Shown here: positions 1-11,459 of the stretch, in pieces
Numbering within the stretch: position 1 is the first letter of the stretch
Layout of the letters: every line of letters starts with the position of its first letter
NCBI RefSeq assembly: GCF_000001735.4
Contig: NC_003076.8
Span: 9,114,001 to 9,178,000, forward strand
Reading direction: 5' to 3'
Source: Arabidopsis thaliana
Taxonomy: Eukaryota; Streptophyta; Magnoliopsida; Brassicales; Brassicaceae
DNA: 64,000 nt
Program-made: the position numbers and the translations under genes
Notes under the pieces: generated by a model
Database searches by the model: none
What the model was told of the DNA's origin: nothing
Seen by the model: only the letters and a program-made list of their open reading frames with translations

Positions 1-2041
1 ATTGAAGATGATTGTGTTTTAGATTGATTCTGAAATCTGAATGATAGATACTGATTTGACGTTGATAAACTCCTTATGTTTCAATTCACGCCTTATGTTT
101 TATTACATTTTTACGTTGTTATCTTATAGGATTTCTATTTAATTTGTTGAGGTAAATTAAGTTTGTTGTGTTATTTCATGGTATATATATAACATTATTT
201 TCAATTCAAGATATTATAACGCACCTACAAAATTTTGTTTTGACATCTCCGCATTAAATCAAATGATACAAACTTTGAGTACTTTTAAGTCGTTCTTATC
301 TATAAAAAAATTACTTCTAAACTTAAGTTATTTTTAATCTTTGAGTTACTTTGAATCGTCTAATTTTTAAGATAATTAATGATTTATAAAAAAATTGACA
401 AAAACTAAGCAAAACATAAGAAAAACATTGAAATATAGACAAGAATAGCATACACATGACAAGAATATAAATGATTACTGTTTTTTTTGTTTGTTTTTTC
501 TCCTGTCAATTGTGTTTATTTTCATCATTTTACGTAACTGTTTATGTTTTATTATTAATTAAGTTAAAATTTCTATTAATTGTAAGTATTACTAGATATA
601 AATATTTATAGATTAAATGCGCCTCTTATGTTTTAATTCTAAAAAGAATCATGTTTTCGTTTAGGTGGATTTTATATGATGAGAAAAACTCTAATTATAT
701 ATTTGATTTCTGAAAATAAAATTGTCATTTTTTAAATGATTATGCGTCACTATAATTAGCATAAGCTCTGTATTAATTAGGATAAGTTGTTTTCTTCTTC
801 GCCCCCAACTGATTTAGTAAATATTTTAATAGTAAATGAGATCAAGAAGCCAAAATACATGAATTGAAGAGAGCTTGAAATGGCTTACTTCTGTAATCGA
901 TTCCCTATGGAAGTCCACAAAAACTGAGCTGTCCTTGTTTCCTTGTTCTGCTTGGACTCTATCAGTCATGAGCTCATGAACAAGATCGTTAATCGTTGGC
1001 GGTTCACTTCGAGCAATCATGTGATGATACACAATAAAAAATATGAATACTGTGTGCTAGCTAGCTGTGTGCAATACCGGGTTGATTTGGGTTTTAAGTC
1101 TTACAAACAAACGTTTAGTTTGATTATCATATAAATGTCCATCTACTTTGCTTGAAGGAGGTGGTTGGAGTTTTTTTTTTTCTTTTTTAATAAATTCAAT
1201 GAAGAGCATAATTGTAATTTTATAGTCATCTTTAACCCGAGTATCTTCTTTTGTAACCTTAATTTTTTTGTCATCGTTCAAAGTTATCTCATAACTTTTT
1301 ATTTTCTTTACGTTTTGAATGTTGGTACACATAAAATCTTGTAAATCTAACATATACTAATTTGAAAACTTAAAATTTTTGAGTTTTTTAATTGTTCGGT
1401 AGTTAAGTCGATAACATCAAAAAAAAAAAATTGAAGATCGATGAACTCTAATTTTTTTACTCTACTCGCCCAAAAAAATTGTGGTTTCGACCTCTCCGAC
1501 AAAGGAGACGAAATCTATTCTTTCCTCCAACTTGCGTGAAATCTCTGGATATATTGAACTCTAATCTTTCTACAACAAAGCAAAACTGATTATCTCACCA
1601 CTATTAATTTCAGATTTAAAACAAAAATTTCCTTAGAAATTAGGAGAAAAATTAACTCTCCTTCTTTCTTCTCTCCTAAATTTGAATTCTGAAGTTTCAT
1701 ATATATTTAACTAAAAAAAAAACTGACCACTTTTTACTTTCACAATGGTTTGGTTGTACAGGAAACTGAACTAACATAGTTACAAGGGTATTTTTGGTCC
1801 TAACAATACATGATGCTATTCTATGTGAAGTCATTTTGACTTTGGCAAATGGTGAGAAAAAAAAGACATAATTTGGTGTGTTCTGTGAAAAAAAAGAATC
1901 TTGAAGGTAGCAAAGTGATTAGCATACAAATTGTGTATCATCTTTATTTATTACATAGCATATAAGTACCTTTGAACCATAATCAAGAAACCACACCAAA
2001 AACAATCTTAACAATCTTAATCACAGGTTATCAATCAAAAA
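1..2041. other. AT-rich intergenic DNA, no supported gene
   Basis: Strongly AT-rich sequence with poly-A/poly-T runs. Two short minus-strand frames lie between 826 and 1353, but they show no recognisable domain, signal peptide or coherent splice structure. I see no tRNA, terminal inverted repeats or clear promoter. Confidence 0.4.
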
Positions 2042-2349
2042 ATAACGAAAACACTTTCAATAGTTTATATCGTATTAATTATCATCATATCAACAAGTGT
2101 TAATGTCAAACCAGTATCTAACATAACATGCAAAGAGGCATTAGGTTATGTGGACCATGTCTACCACACGTTACCCAACGACAATCTATCAATCAAGCAT
2201 ATTGCGAAGGTTTTCAATCTGTGGGACCGTCTACAACACAAAATTTCCAAAACCTATGTAAATGTTTCCAGACAACTATGTGGCATAGCTATTGCATTTC
2301 CATTCTTCTAAGCTTGAAGATGGCTTGCGCATTAGGCTCGCGCGTCTAG
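2042..2349 (+). pseudogene. Decayed lipid-transfer-protein (LTP) gene
   Basis: The sequence reads as a plant LTP once its lesions are allowed for. Seen: a hydrophobic signal-peptide stretch (TKTLSIVYIVLIII) is open, but the expected ATG before it is ATA at 2042-2044. It leads to ITCKEALGYV with the first family cysteine. The frame then shifts, and the frame opening at 2128 continues with PCLPHVTQ, then AYCEG where a CC pair is expected, then TTQNFQNLCKCFQ with the CxC motif. Past the CxC the frame is disturbed again, with ACALGS near the end before a stop at 2349. Family knowledge: LTPs carry eight cysteines in a C-C-CC-CxC-C-C pattern. Here the third cysteine is replaced by Tyr. Start loss, at least one frameshift and a lost cysteine argue for a pseudogene. 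An unusual spliced gene is the less likely alternative. Confidence 0.6.
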
Positions 2350-2574
2350 TGCTGGTGCTCTATCTCCGTTTCTTTCTACTTACCTTTCGTCCAATTTCTA
2401 CTTGTTTCAATTATTTCTCTATCAAAGGATACATATAATGTAAATATGTTTTTTTGTTAAATTAATTTTATATTCATACCAAAAAATAAAATCAGCCTTA
2501 TGAAAACTAAAGTGTATGAAACATGAATTTGTAAGTGCAGATATTGCTGGAACAACATTCGAGCTGTTGGACCA
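2350..2574. other. Short AT-rich spacer
   Basis: AT-rich sequence between the LTP relic and the LTR-like block. Nothing recognisable in it. Confidence 0.4.
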
Positions 2575-3046
2575 TACAATGATGTTGAGTTGTTACATAA
2601 CGTAGAAGTATAAAGGTCATGTGGGTCATGGGCCTTTATTCAAGTTAATCCCAATTGTTTGTAGAGATTTGAAGCGTGGCTTAAGTCGTCTAGGACTTTT
2701 GGCACTTGATATATAAACCAAGAGACATCAACATGAAGACTTGCGCGCGTCTAGGGTTTATCGAAAGAGGCACACATGTGTGTGACGTTGCCCCATCAAC
2801 AAGATAGAGAGATCTTTTGATGGTTTGTTGAGAATGCTATACTCGTCGGGGAAAAGACAATAGGAGTAGTAGTTTTCTTTCATTGTAATTCTAGAAAAGA
2901 GTGGTGGATGCCATATAGCAATTGTAGGTTGCAGCCTTTTCTAGTGGATGAGTTCTGGACAAGGTCCCGGGGATGTAAGTAGTTAACCGAACCCCGTTAA
3001 CAAATCTCTGTGTCTCCTTTATTTTATGCACATACAAATCATAACA
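2575..3046 (+). mobile_element. Copia-like solo or partial LTR
   Basis: The block starts TGTTGGACC and ends TAACA, as LTRs do (5'-TG...CA-3'). Inside are a TATA-like TGATATATAAACC near 2707-2719, and a downstream part with AGAGTGGTGGATGCCATA, GGATGAGTTCTGGACAAG and ACAAATCTCTGTGTCTCC. This matches the texture of Arabidopsis copia LTR transcripts as I remember it. No gag, protease, integrase or reverse transcriptase frame follows, and no matching second LTR is present. The five bases on each side do not form an obvious target duplication. The boundaries are estimates. Confidence 0.45.
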
Positions 3047-3289
3047 CTCTCACATCGTACAAAGATATAAAACCAGCACACACATATGTTTCCAGAATTT
3101 ACTAGTAATTCAACAATTGGCGTAATGAAAATAGGATCTGTATATTAGGGGAGAAAACCCATTTCACTAGTAACTTTTGAATTCTGATTGATGTTTTCTG
3201 AACTAAACAATGTCTGTATATATATCACAAAAAAAAAATGATGAAGAGATATGTATACACCCAATCCCATAAAATATCATTCAGAGGAA

Positions 3290-3817
3290 TCAATTGGTGA
3301 TCTTAGGCAACTTAGGTTGAATGTGGCGGCGAGGCCAAGGTGTCCAAGGAAAGAGTTCGTTAGTGTCTTTCATCAAGAGACCTTCACGTCTAACCGCTAA
3401 AACGCATCTGTAACCGGGACATGTTCGTCCGAGCGCTGGGGTTATCTTGATATAGGCATCAACATAACCCAAATTTGACCGGAAATGGCAATGTTGAACG
3501 ACCTTTGCGTTTGGATTAATGCTGTAAAAGAAGAACTTGGCGTAGAAAATGTCTCCCGGAAGAGACCTTGTCCATTGTTTTTTGCCATAGTTGCACATAA
3601 AGCCTGCTTTTGGTTTCTTGATCCCTTTCAATTCATTGATGGCTTCGAAGATCACATTGGTTCCGTCTTTGAGTTCGAAATCGGAGCTGTAGTATTCGCT
3701 AGGATGAATCGTTTCGTAATCAGCGTAATGGTTAATCAGAGGGTTGTTCTCCTCGCCGCAGGTGCCTTGTAACACAAGGTATATACACAAGGCTCCAAGA
3801 ACCAACTTGTTTTCCAT
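3290..3817 (-). CDS. Secreted S1-like (self-incompatibility S1 homologue) protein
   Basis: Single-exon 175-residue protein. An N-terminal hydrophobic signal peptide covers about residues 1-20 (VLGALCIYLVLQGTC), so it should be secreted. The mature part has four cysteines (C75, C110, C133, C138) and a layout like the plant S1/SPH family: W..SLPGD.FYAKFFF, then QHCHFR, then C....C followed by VRREG near the C terminus. Known of the family: small secreted proteins, founded by the poppy stigma S determinant; most Arabidopsis members have no known role. Identity to the family is low and lies in spacing rather than long motifs. A TATATA-like stretch at 3864-3869 lies about 50 bases upstream of the start codon. 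From gene order I would match it to At5g26060, unverified. Confidence 0.6.
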   Translation of the reverse strand: MENKLVLGALCIYLVLQGTCGEENNPLINHYADYETIHPSEYYSSDFELKDGTNVIFEAINELKGIKKPKAGFMCNYGKKQWTRSLPGDIFYAKFFFYSINPNAKVVQHCHFRSNLGYVDAYIKITPALGRTCPGYRCVLAVRREGLLMKDTNELFPWTPWPRRHIQPKLPKITN

Positions 3818-4238
3818 TTAACTCTTTTTGAAATTACTTTTAGGTTTTATCTATTTTTTCTTGTTATATATGAAAAGTTAATGGTTAGAGAACGAAGCCG
3901 TTATATGCTCAAATAAAAGGTAGTTAAACGTTTTGTAATAATGGTGTTGTAACATTCTTTATTTGTCATATGTTCGTTGACATAATCGATAAATATAGTA
4001 ACTTTCTAACCGTAATCAATAATGTTGCTTTCTTAAGTACTTATATGAGAATGCCCTGCTTGACATATGTTCTATAATCGTTTTCTGGTTGAAAAAATCG
4101 ATCACACATCTCAGCATTGATACCTTAATACTGATCGACAAATTGGATCGCTATCGAATAATAATACAGGACAGATTTTGGGTGGCTTTGTGGTCAAAGT
4201 TTTAAGGACAGTACCACTGGAGAACTTGGCTCATCGCC

Positions 4239-5352
<1,114 letters not shown>

Positions 5353-5597
5353 TCTAAATTTCTCAGGATTCTACACAAAACCAACATAAAGAATGAGACT
5401 TTAGCAATTGTTTTTGAAGCTCTAGCAATAAGGCCACACAATAATCGCTTCTAGCTTAAGTCTATTCCAACTAAAGATCTCTACTTCAGTTATCAACAAC
5501 CATTGACCAAAAAATCTGCCTTTCATCATTTAACACAACAAGCTTGCCAAGTTGGTCAAAAATTCTAAATTGCATAAGATTATCGTCGAATTGAACC

Positions 5598-5866
5598 TGC
5601 AAGCTGAGTGGTGACGGAGAGGAGCTCGTATGTGTTCGCCGGAGAATGAGACGAAGAGAGAGATATTCGCGGCGCCTGTTTTCGTTGGAAAGAGAGAAGC
5701 TTCTCTTTCGGAAAGGCTCGCGGCTCACCTGTGTTTCACCGCCGGAGGAAGAGAAGCTGCGAAATTTTCGCCTGAGTTTGTCGTCGGCGACTCGTTTGTG
5801 AACAATGAAGACGAGGTCGGAACTAGGGTTTTTAATTTTAATTTGATTCCGGTTATCTAGGTGCAT
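5598..5866 (-). other. Probable leader exon of the Bud32-like gene
   Basis: A GT donor follows CTTGCAG at 5598, and an acceptor TGTGTAG lies just before AATCCTGAG at 5371. This implies a 5' leader intron of about 226 bp. The leader exon is open in the frame that continues into the kinase, beginning at an ATG at 5864-5866. It encodes a Ser/Arg-rich, acid-poor segment. Whether transcripts include that ATG cannot be told from sequence. Confidence 0.45.
5821..5833 (-). promoter_or_regulatory. Telo-box-like element
   Basis: On the minus strand the sequence reads AAAAACCCTAGTT, which contains the telo-box AAACCCTA. Such boxes are known near the transcription starts of plant translation and ribosome-biogenesis genes, which suits a tRNA-modification gene. 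Function here is inferred. Confidence 0.45.
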
Positions 5867-5869
5867 ACC

Positions 5870-6687
5870 GGAATCAAAAACCGAAATTATAAGAACATGA
5901 ACCGGTTTTTGTTTGGTTTATCCAAATTTGAATTGAAAAACAGAAACAGCATTGTTTATGATTAGTTCGTTCGGTTTGGAAAATTTCCAAAACCCTATTT
6001 GATACATTTTGAGTTATTTTCTAAATAATCCTTAAGTCATTCTCAATTTTTACCCAAATTAGATAGTTTTTTTTGGATGAATATAAAATTATCTTCATCA
6101 GAAAAAAAATAAAAATTACAATGAATGCATCTTAGAGAGTTTAATAATTTGGAGAGACACCAATACCACCAGCACGTACAGTTGCTTCGATAACTCGACA
6201 AACAAGTCTGAAACTGGATCTCCTCTATTCGTTAACAATGAGATAGAAGATAGATCCATGAAAACTTGGAAATTTGTACGCAATTTATTTACCAAATGTT
6301 GCACTTGATGTAAAAACGTTTTTTCGAATAAATTTTACATGTATTAAAAAAAGACAAATATGTTGGCTTGTGAATTTTAATGATTTGAAACAATGTCTAA
6401 TAGTGAAATTCTTTAGCCAAATGCACTTTAGCTATATGTCTATATATGAAACCAAATCAATTCGTTTACATTTTTGTGAACCGGTATTTATATTACAACT
6501 CTACTTGTTTCAAAAAAGCTTCCAAGTCATTGAGTACTTTTCTTTATCATGATCCTTCAAACTAAATTGGTGATATCACTCTCCATCGAAATATTTCACG
6601 ATGATGTCACTCAGATTCATGAGATTTAACAATTAAGTAATTAACCCCTAATCACCATGAAGCTAGTTCATTTTAGACATCATAATA
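5870..6687. other. Intergenic spacer, nothing recognised
   Basis: AT-rich spacer between the leader of the Bud32-like gene and the 3' end of the unknown 211-residue gene. The short frames show no domain. 6490-6687 probably holds the 3' UTR of the unknown gene. Confidence 0.4.
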
Positions 6688-7323
6688 TCAGATTTTTTGT
6701 TCTTCTGATGTTACTTCTACGGGAATAGCATTCATATCGATGTTCGACTTGGTTCTCGAAATCGAGATCGAACTCATGGATCTAGGACGATATATTCTGT
6801 TCTCTGCCATTCTTTGGCTTTGATCTTCATCTCCTTCTTCCGCATCAAGAACCCTACATCTCTCTCCAAGTATAATTGGGAGTACCAGAATCGAATTATC
6901 TGCGTTCAGTTTCTTCTTCCTCACAGATTTATCCTCCTCCTTGTCACGTTTGAGGACCATGGACAATGATCTCGGTATTTGGATCGTTAGGCTCGCACTC
7001 AGTTTCTTCTTAGTAGACAAGGATCTTCTTAACACCATGTTGTTACACGAATATGTTCCACGTATTGTTCCTTTTCTTCCTGGAGGCAACGGAAGCTCAG
7101 AGTCCGCTTCATTACTATCGTCATTAAATGCATTAGTATCTCGATCATCGCTTTCCTTGTTCCACAAGTCATCACTTTTCGTGATCTGCAAGTCATTATT
7201 TGTTTGTTCTCTTTCTTTGGTCTCCCGAGGAGATGACTGATACATCGTCTCAATCGTTCCCAATGGCCGAGCGTTTTTCTTGAAGCCACAAAGGCCGGTG
7301 AATAAGGCGATGAAGGGAGCCAT
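6688..7323 (-). CDS. Unknown plant protein, single exon, 211 residues
   Basis: An intact single-exon frame starts MAPFIALFTGLCGFKKN. I do not recognise a named domain. Visible features: a short hydrophobic N terminus (residues 3-13) ending in CGFKK, a strongly acidic D/E-rich middle (about 55-75), a PLPPGRKGTIRGTYS segment (78-92), a Leu/Ser-rich basic stretch (RRSLSTKKKLSASLTIQIPRSL, about 98-119), an LPIILGERCRVLD stretch (about 148-160) and a Ser/Arg-rich tail. Unrelated-looking Arabidopsis proteins share the pattern of PRSLS, acidic run and LPIILGEKCRVP as I recall it, which suggests a small uncharacterised plant family. Codon use and the absence of internal stops support a real gene. Confidence 0.65.
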   Translation of the reverse strand: MAPFIALFTGLCGFKKNARPLGTIETMYQSSPRETKEREQTNNDLQITKSDDLWNKESDDRDTNAFNDDSNEADSELPLPPGRKGTIRGTYSCNNMVLRRSLSTKKKLSASLTIQIPRSLSMVLKRDKEEDKSVRKKKLNADNSILVLPIILGERCRVLDAEEGDEDQSQRMAENRIYRPRSMSSISISRTKSNIDMNAIPVEVTSEEQKI

Positions 7324-7340
7324 CTTGCTCCAACATACAA

Positions 7341-7834
7341 AATGTTATAATATAATCAAAAATTGTGTGAGAGTAATGGAATTTAATTTTATGGTTCTCT
7401 TAATCTTAAAATTGCTTTGAAAGGACAGATAAATTGCTGGAATTTAGGGGATTTTAGTTTCTCAAGTATTAAGATATGTTCTCGATGTCTTTCTAATTAT
7501 AGTTTGAAGAAAAGAAAAAAACAAGAAACTGTGAGAAGCAATGTTTGTTAGATAAGGATTTTAAACAATAAAGAATTAAACTTTGGGCTATTTTTAGCTG
7601 CATTTTGACGACACAATGTAAGTTCCTTTGACTGAACTGTTTAGGGTCTAATGTGTTACCATTGTTTTTTTTTTACCAAGGAAGAGTAATCTTGCATATC
7701 AAGTAATCTAAGGGCATAACGTGATTATAATCAACTAACTTTGGTATTATTCACGAACATATAGGTTTATGTGTTTAATAACCACTGAAGAGTAAAGACA
7801 AAAGACATGAAAGTCTCCAAGATGATGTTTCTCT
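7341..7834. other. Spacer between the unknown gene and ASD2
   Basis: AT-rich sequence that should hold the promoter of the unknown gene (transcribed leftward from about 7330) and the ASD2 3' UTR. No other element recognised. Confidence 0.4.
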
Positions 7835-10800
7835 TCACATTGTTGAAGTTTTCTTGTATGAATCAGATATTGGCATCTTGATGACATTTTCAGATTCTGT
7901 CAACAAATCGAAGGAAGAGAACGAGTGCGGCGGGAGAACAAACATAAGGTCTTCCTGCTCAGTCATCTCCAGCAAACTTTCTTGTGGCACAATCTACAGA
8001 AAAGAACAGAGAAAACAACTTAGCAACGTTTTCAAGATTCAGAACAATACTAAGCCCTAACTCTTGTATGATTGATTCTTCATATGTTTTACCATATTTG
8101 GGTTTGAAAAAGAGTTCTCATCCATCACACTGGCAGATGTAAGTACTTTCTTTTTGGATCCATAAAATTTTGCCATCAATCCTGTCACTGCTACCTTTAG
8201 ATTTACTGATTGTTCTCCAAAGTTTACAGCCTGTGTATTCATATTTGGTCAGAACATTCATTTGGTTCTAGACATTTGTTTTGTGCGTATGGGAGATAAG
8301 CAAACCTTGATCTGTATGTAATCTTTGCCATTGGTTTGGAAAGAGATGGCAGATGCTTCAACAGAAGAAGTCTTTCCCTTAAGTGTAGAATTGAGAAGAG
8401 TTGCTCCGCTTGACTCGGTGAAGAAGTGTTGGACCCAATAGCTAGGAGTTCCATATAGATGAGACGAGTTAAAAACTATTGCATCAGGGATCCACCTGAA
8501 AAACAAAACAAAAGCAACGGGCTTGTTTCTGATTACCGCATTCAAGATATACCGATAAAAACCGTTGAAACTAAAGTGAGAGATACCTTCTATCGTTTGT
8601 GTTGACAAAGAGAGGTGCATAGCTAACCATTTCTACAATGTCACTGCAACAAAAACATGACAGTGAGTGTTTTAACTTTTCTTTTCAAAACCAAAGAAGA
8701 AGATAGAGGTTTGAGAAAAAAAAAACCTGTTCTTTTCCAAACCAAGGAGGAAAGCTGCTTCACCAAGAGCGGCCAAAAGGTTGCCATTTTTAGCATCTGC
8801 TTTGTTTACAGCGTATTCGCTAACAAAAGCCTATAACCAAGAAAATGTTGAAAGCTTCTTCATTAGAAGAATATACAAGGCGAATAACCGCAGTTTTTCA
8901 TTGTCGAAAATGAACTCTTTTGTTTCATCTATTACCGCACCTTTGGACCGTTTCGCGGTGTATTGTCAAAATCATGGGACTTGGAAAACAAGTCTCTTGC
9001 AAGAGTGTAAATCTGAATAACAAGATTCTGTCAAAATCAATGATATGAATGGTAAAATTTGAAAGTTTTTTTTTGTTTTTTGTATTTTTTACGTGGTAAT
9101 CAAAGTAATCGGCCGGGTGATCGAGCGGTTTAGCCGATGCATCGCAGTTGGAGATGATTTTAATATCTGGATAAGCTTTTTTGATAGCATTATAGAATTC
9201 AAGATAGTTTCCTGTAAAAAGTTGTGTATTTAAGTTAGTATAACCAAAGCTCTCTTGTTTGTATCTTTCAAAATGGTTTTAAATAACAGAGAGAAATGCA
9301 AAAACCTCTGTAGTAACTCTTAAAACAATCTTCATTCCCAACCGCAACATATTTCAGTTCAAAAGGCTCTGGATGTCCCATTGCAGCTCGAACCGATCCC
9401 CATGTAGAATTAGAATCTCCACGAGCAAACTCTATACCGTCAATCGCTTCCTTAGACAGAGAAATACACATTTTAGTTTAATTTTTGGCTTACTAATGAA
9501 TTACTATCACTCTCTTTATTAAAATAGAAAGTTTCATGAGTATACTTGAACAAAAGGCATGACATTTTTTGTTTCAACTTGATCATTGTGACTGATCCCT
9601 GAAACAGTCACTCAGAGGTTAATACATGTAAATAAAGCAAAGTCTTGAGATATAGAGCTTAAGAATTACCATTGTTAAACACCCATATTGGGGATGCACC
9701 AAGGTCTTCTGCAAGCTACAAGAAATATTTGTTTCGAGCTTAGTAATTATTGAAACACTTTAAATGGATATAGAACCGAAAAGAAAAAAATCCCTTACTT
9801 GAAAGAATTCAAAGTGGCCAAGGCCATCATCAGTCCAGTACTTCCAAACATCACCATAATGGCCAGGTCTCTCTTCCCAAGCTCTCACGGTTTCTTTCCA
9901 GCGGAATGCATTGCCTAACCAATCACCCTCCACAAAACAACCACCTAACTCCCAAAACATTGCTAATTCTTTTAGCTTTTCTCATTTTTTATGTTCATAC
10001 ATATTTTACCAAGTGAAATGCTATTTTACTCTCTAGAAATTACCCGGGAATCGGATAAACCGCGGTTTTAGATCGACCATCATTTGGAAAAGGTCATTTC
10101 TGAAACCATGTCCCTGTGACCAAATCAAGAAAAATCAAAATTACTCTGCCTTGAAAATGCTGCTAGACTCTATAAGCCGTTGTCTCAATGAAGTAAACAA
10201 ACCTTGTAAGTATCCATAGGCATGGCTGAGACTTGATCAAACCAAATTGAACCTTTTTTGGTAGTTGTAAACTGAAGTCTTGCACCATTATCTGTTCCAT
10301 TTGCTTCTAAAAGCATTTCCTTTTTTGTCCAATTTAAAAGATCAGAAGCCAAAGCTCTACAGAAATAAATGAAAAACATCATTGAAAAAACATTCAGAAA
10401 AATATTGGAGGATGTGAAATTTCATTTCTCACATAATATTTTCTGACGCAAGAGTCACTGATCCATTAGAACTTGTAAACGACACAGACACATCGATGTC
10501 CCCAGTCGAACGCACATATAACACCACTTTATATTTCTTCCCTTCTTCAATGTTCTAATAGAAAAGATTTACAAATGAGTAAAAACTTTTAAGCATTAGA
10601 GGAAATGAAAATTGTGATTGAGAGTACAAAAATGTTACCATGCCCCAGTAACCCGGGTTATAAACCCCGACTCCTCCTAACGGACAAGAGTTGCTGTCAC
10701 AAAGGACTTCCATTCTAAGAGCAATCTTGTTACGCTCAAAACACGAAGAACGGTCTGTAACAACATAAATGGATGATTCATCTCCAATAATGGACCAAGG

Positions 10801-11399
10801 CCAGATATTGGAAGGAATGATTTGTCCACCAGCTTCAAATCCTATAACCAAAGATTTTTATTCACCATTCTTTTTAATGAAAAGCTTTATAGAAAACTCC
10901 AAGATAAAATCACAAAAACCTCTATTGCTAACAAGTTCAGCCCATAGTCCACCTGCTCCAGCATGATTTATTTCCTGTAATTAATTTCATCAGAATTCAT
11001 AAATTTTATTAGAGCTAAATTAAAACATTAAACATCATGACTAGTAAAGTTACATTAAAATAGTTTCTATTTAGCTCATGCATGCAGCATGCTTAAAGTG
11101 TGACTTTCACAAAGTCACCATTATTTCTTTAATCAATGTGAATAAAGGCTTAGAGAGAATTTGGGTGAGAAATATCCTATAATTAAGTCATGAAGTTGTG
11201 AAAAAACCTCAAAGAAGATCCCAAATAGAGTTTCGGGAATCGGTCGCCGTGTCACGTTAGAAGCATCTACTTGCAGTGTTACAATGGCGTCTTCTTGAGC
11301 GTCAACAAGACAAAGGGTTTGGTAGACAGAAAAAGACCCAAGGATAAATGAAAGTAAGCAAACACTTCTGAGAAATCTCCAAGATGTTTCCATGTCCAT
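7835..11399 (-). CDS. ASD2: Alpha-L-arabinofuranosidase 2 (GH51)
   Basis: Seventeen exons on the minus strand join to 2025 nt, giving 674 residues, the length I recall for ASD2. Coding exon ends: 11399-11208, 10974-10920, 10841-10639, 10554-10433, 10356-10203, 10113-10044, 9944-9799, 9715-9670, 9598-9546, 9450-9306, 9211-9093, 9012-8941, 8830-8727, 8643-8587, 8495-8306, 8230-8093, 7993-7835. It removes terminal alpha-L-arabinofuranosyl residues from wall arabinan and arabinoxylan in the apoplast. The N terminus has a signal peptide (about 1-33, SVCLLSFILGSFSVY). A carbohydrate-binding-like region follows (about 85-240), then the GH51 barrel with the acid/base Glu in AVGNED (E387) and the nucleophile Glu in FVSEYA (E464), then the C-terminal beta domain. 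The start is MDMETSW; no upstream in-frame ATG exists. A 5' UTR exon near 11.9 kb is likely. It matches At5g26120. Confidence 0.95.
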
Positions 11400-11459
11400 A
11401 ATCACCAAATTTAACCAGAGAAAGACCTTGTAGAGACAATTTATGCAAAAGTGAAACAA

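Noticed and set aside
826..1353. Overlapping minus-strand frames with a DLVHELM...FVDFHRES segment
   Set aside because: No recognised domain, no plausible splice pair joining the two frames, and no start context; could be a relic but cannot be supported.
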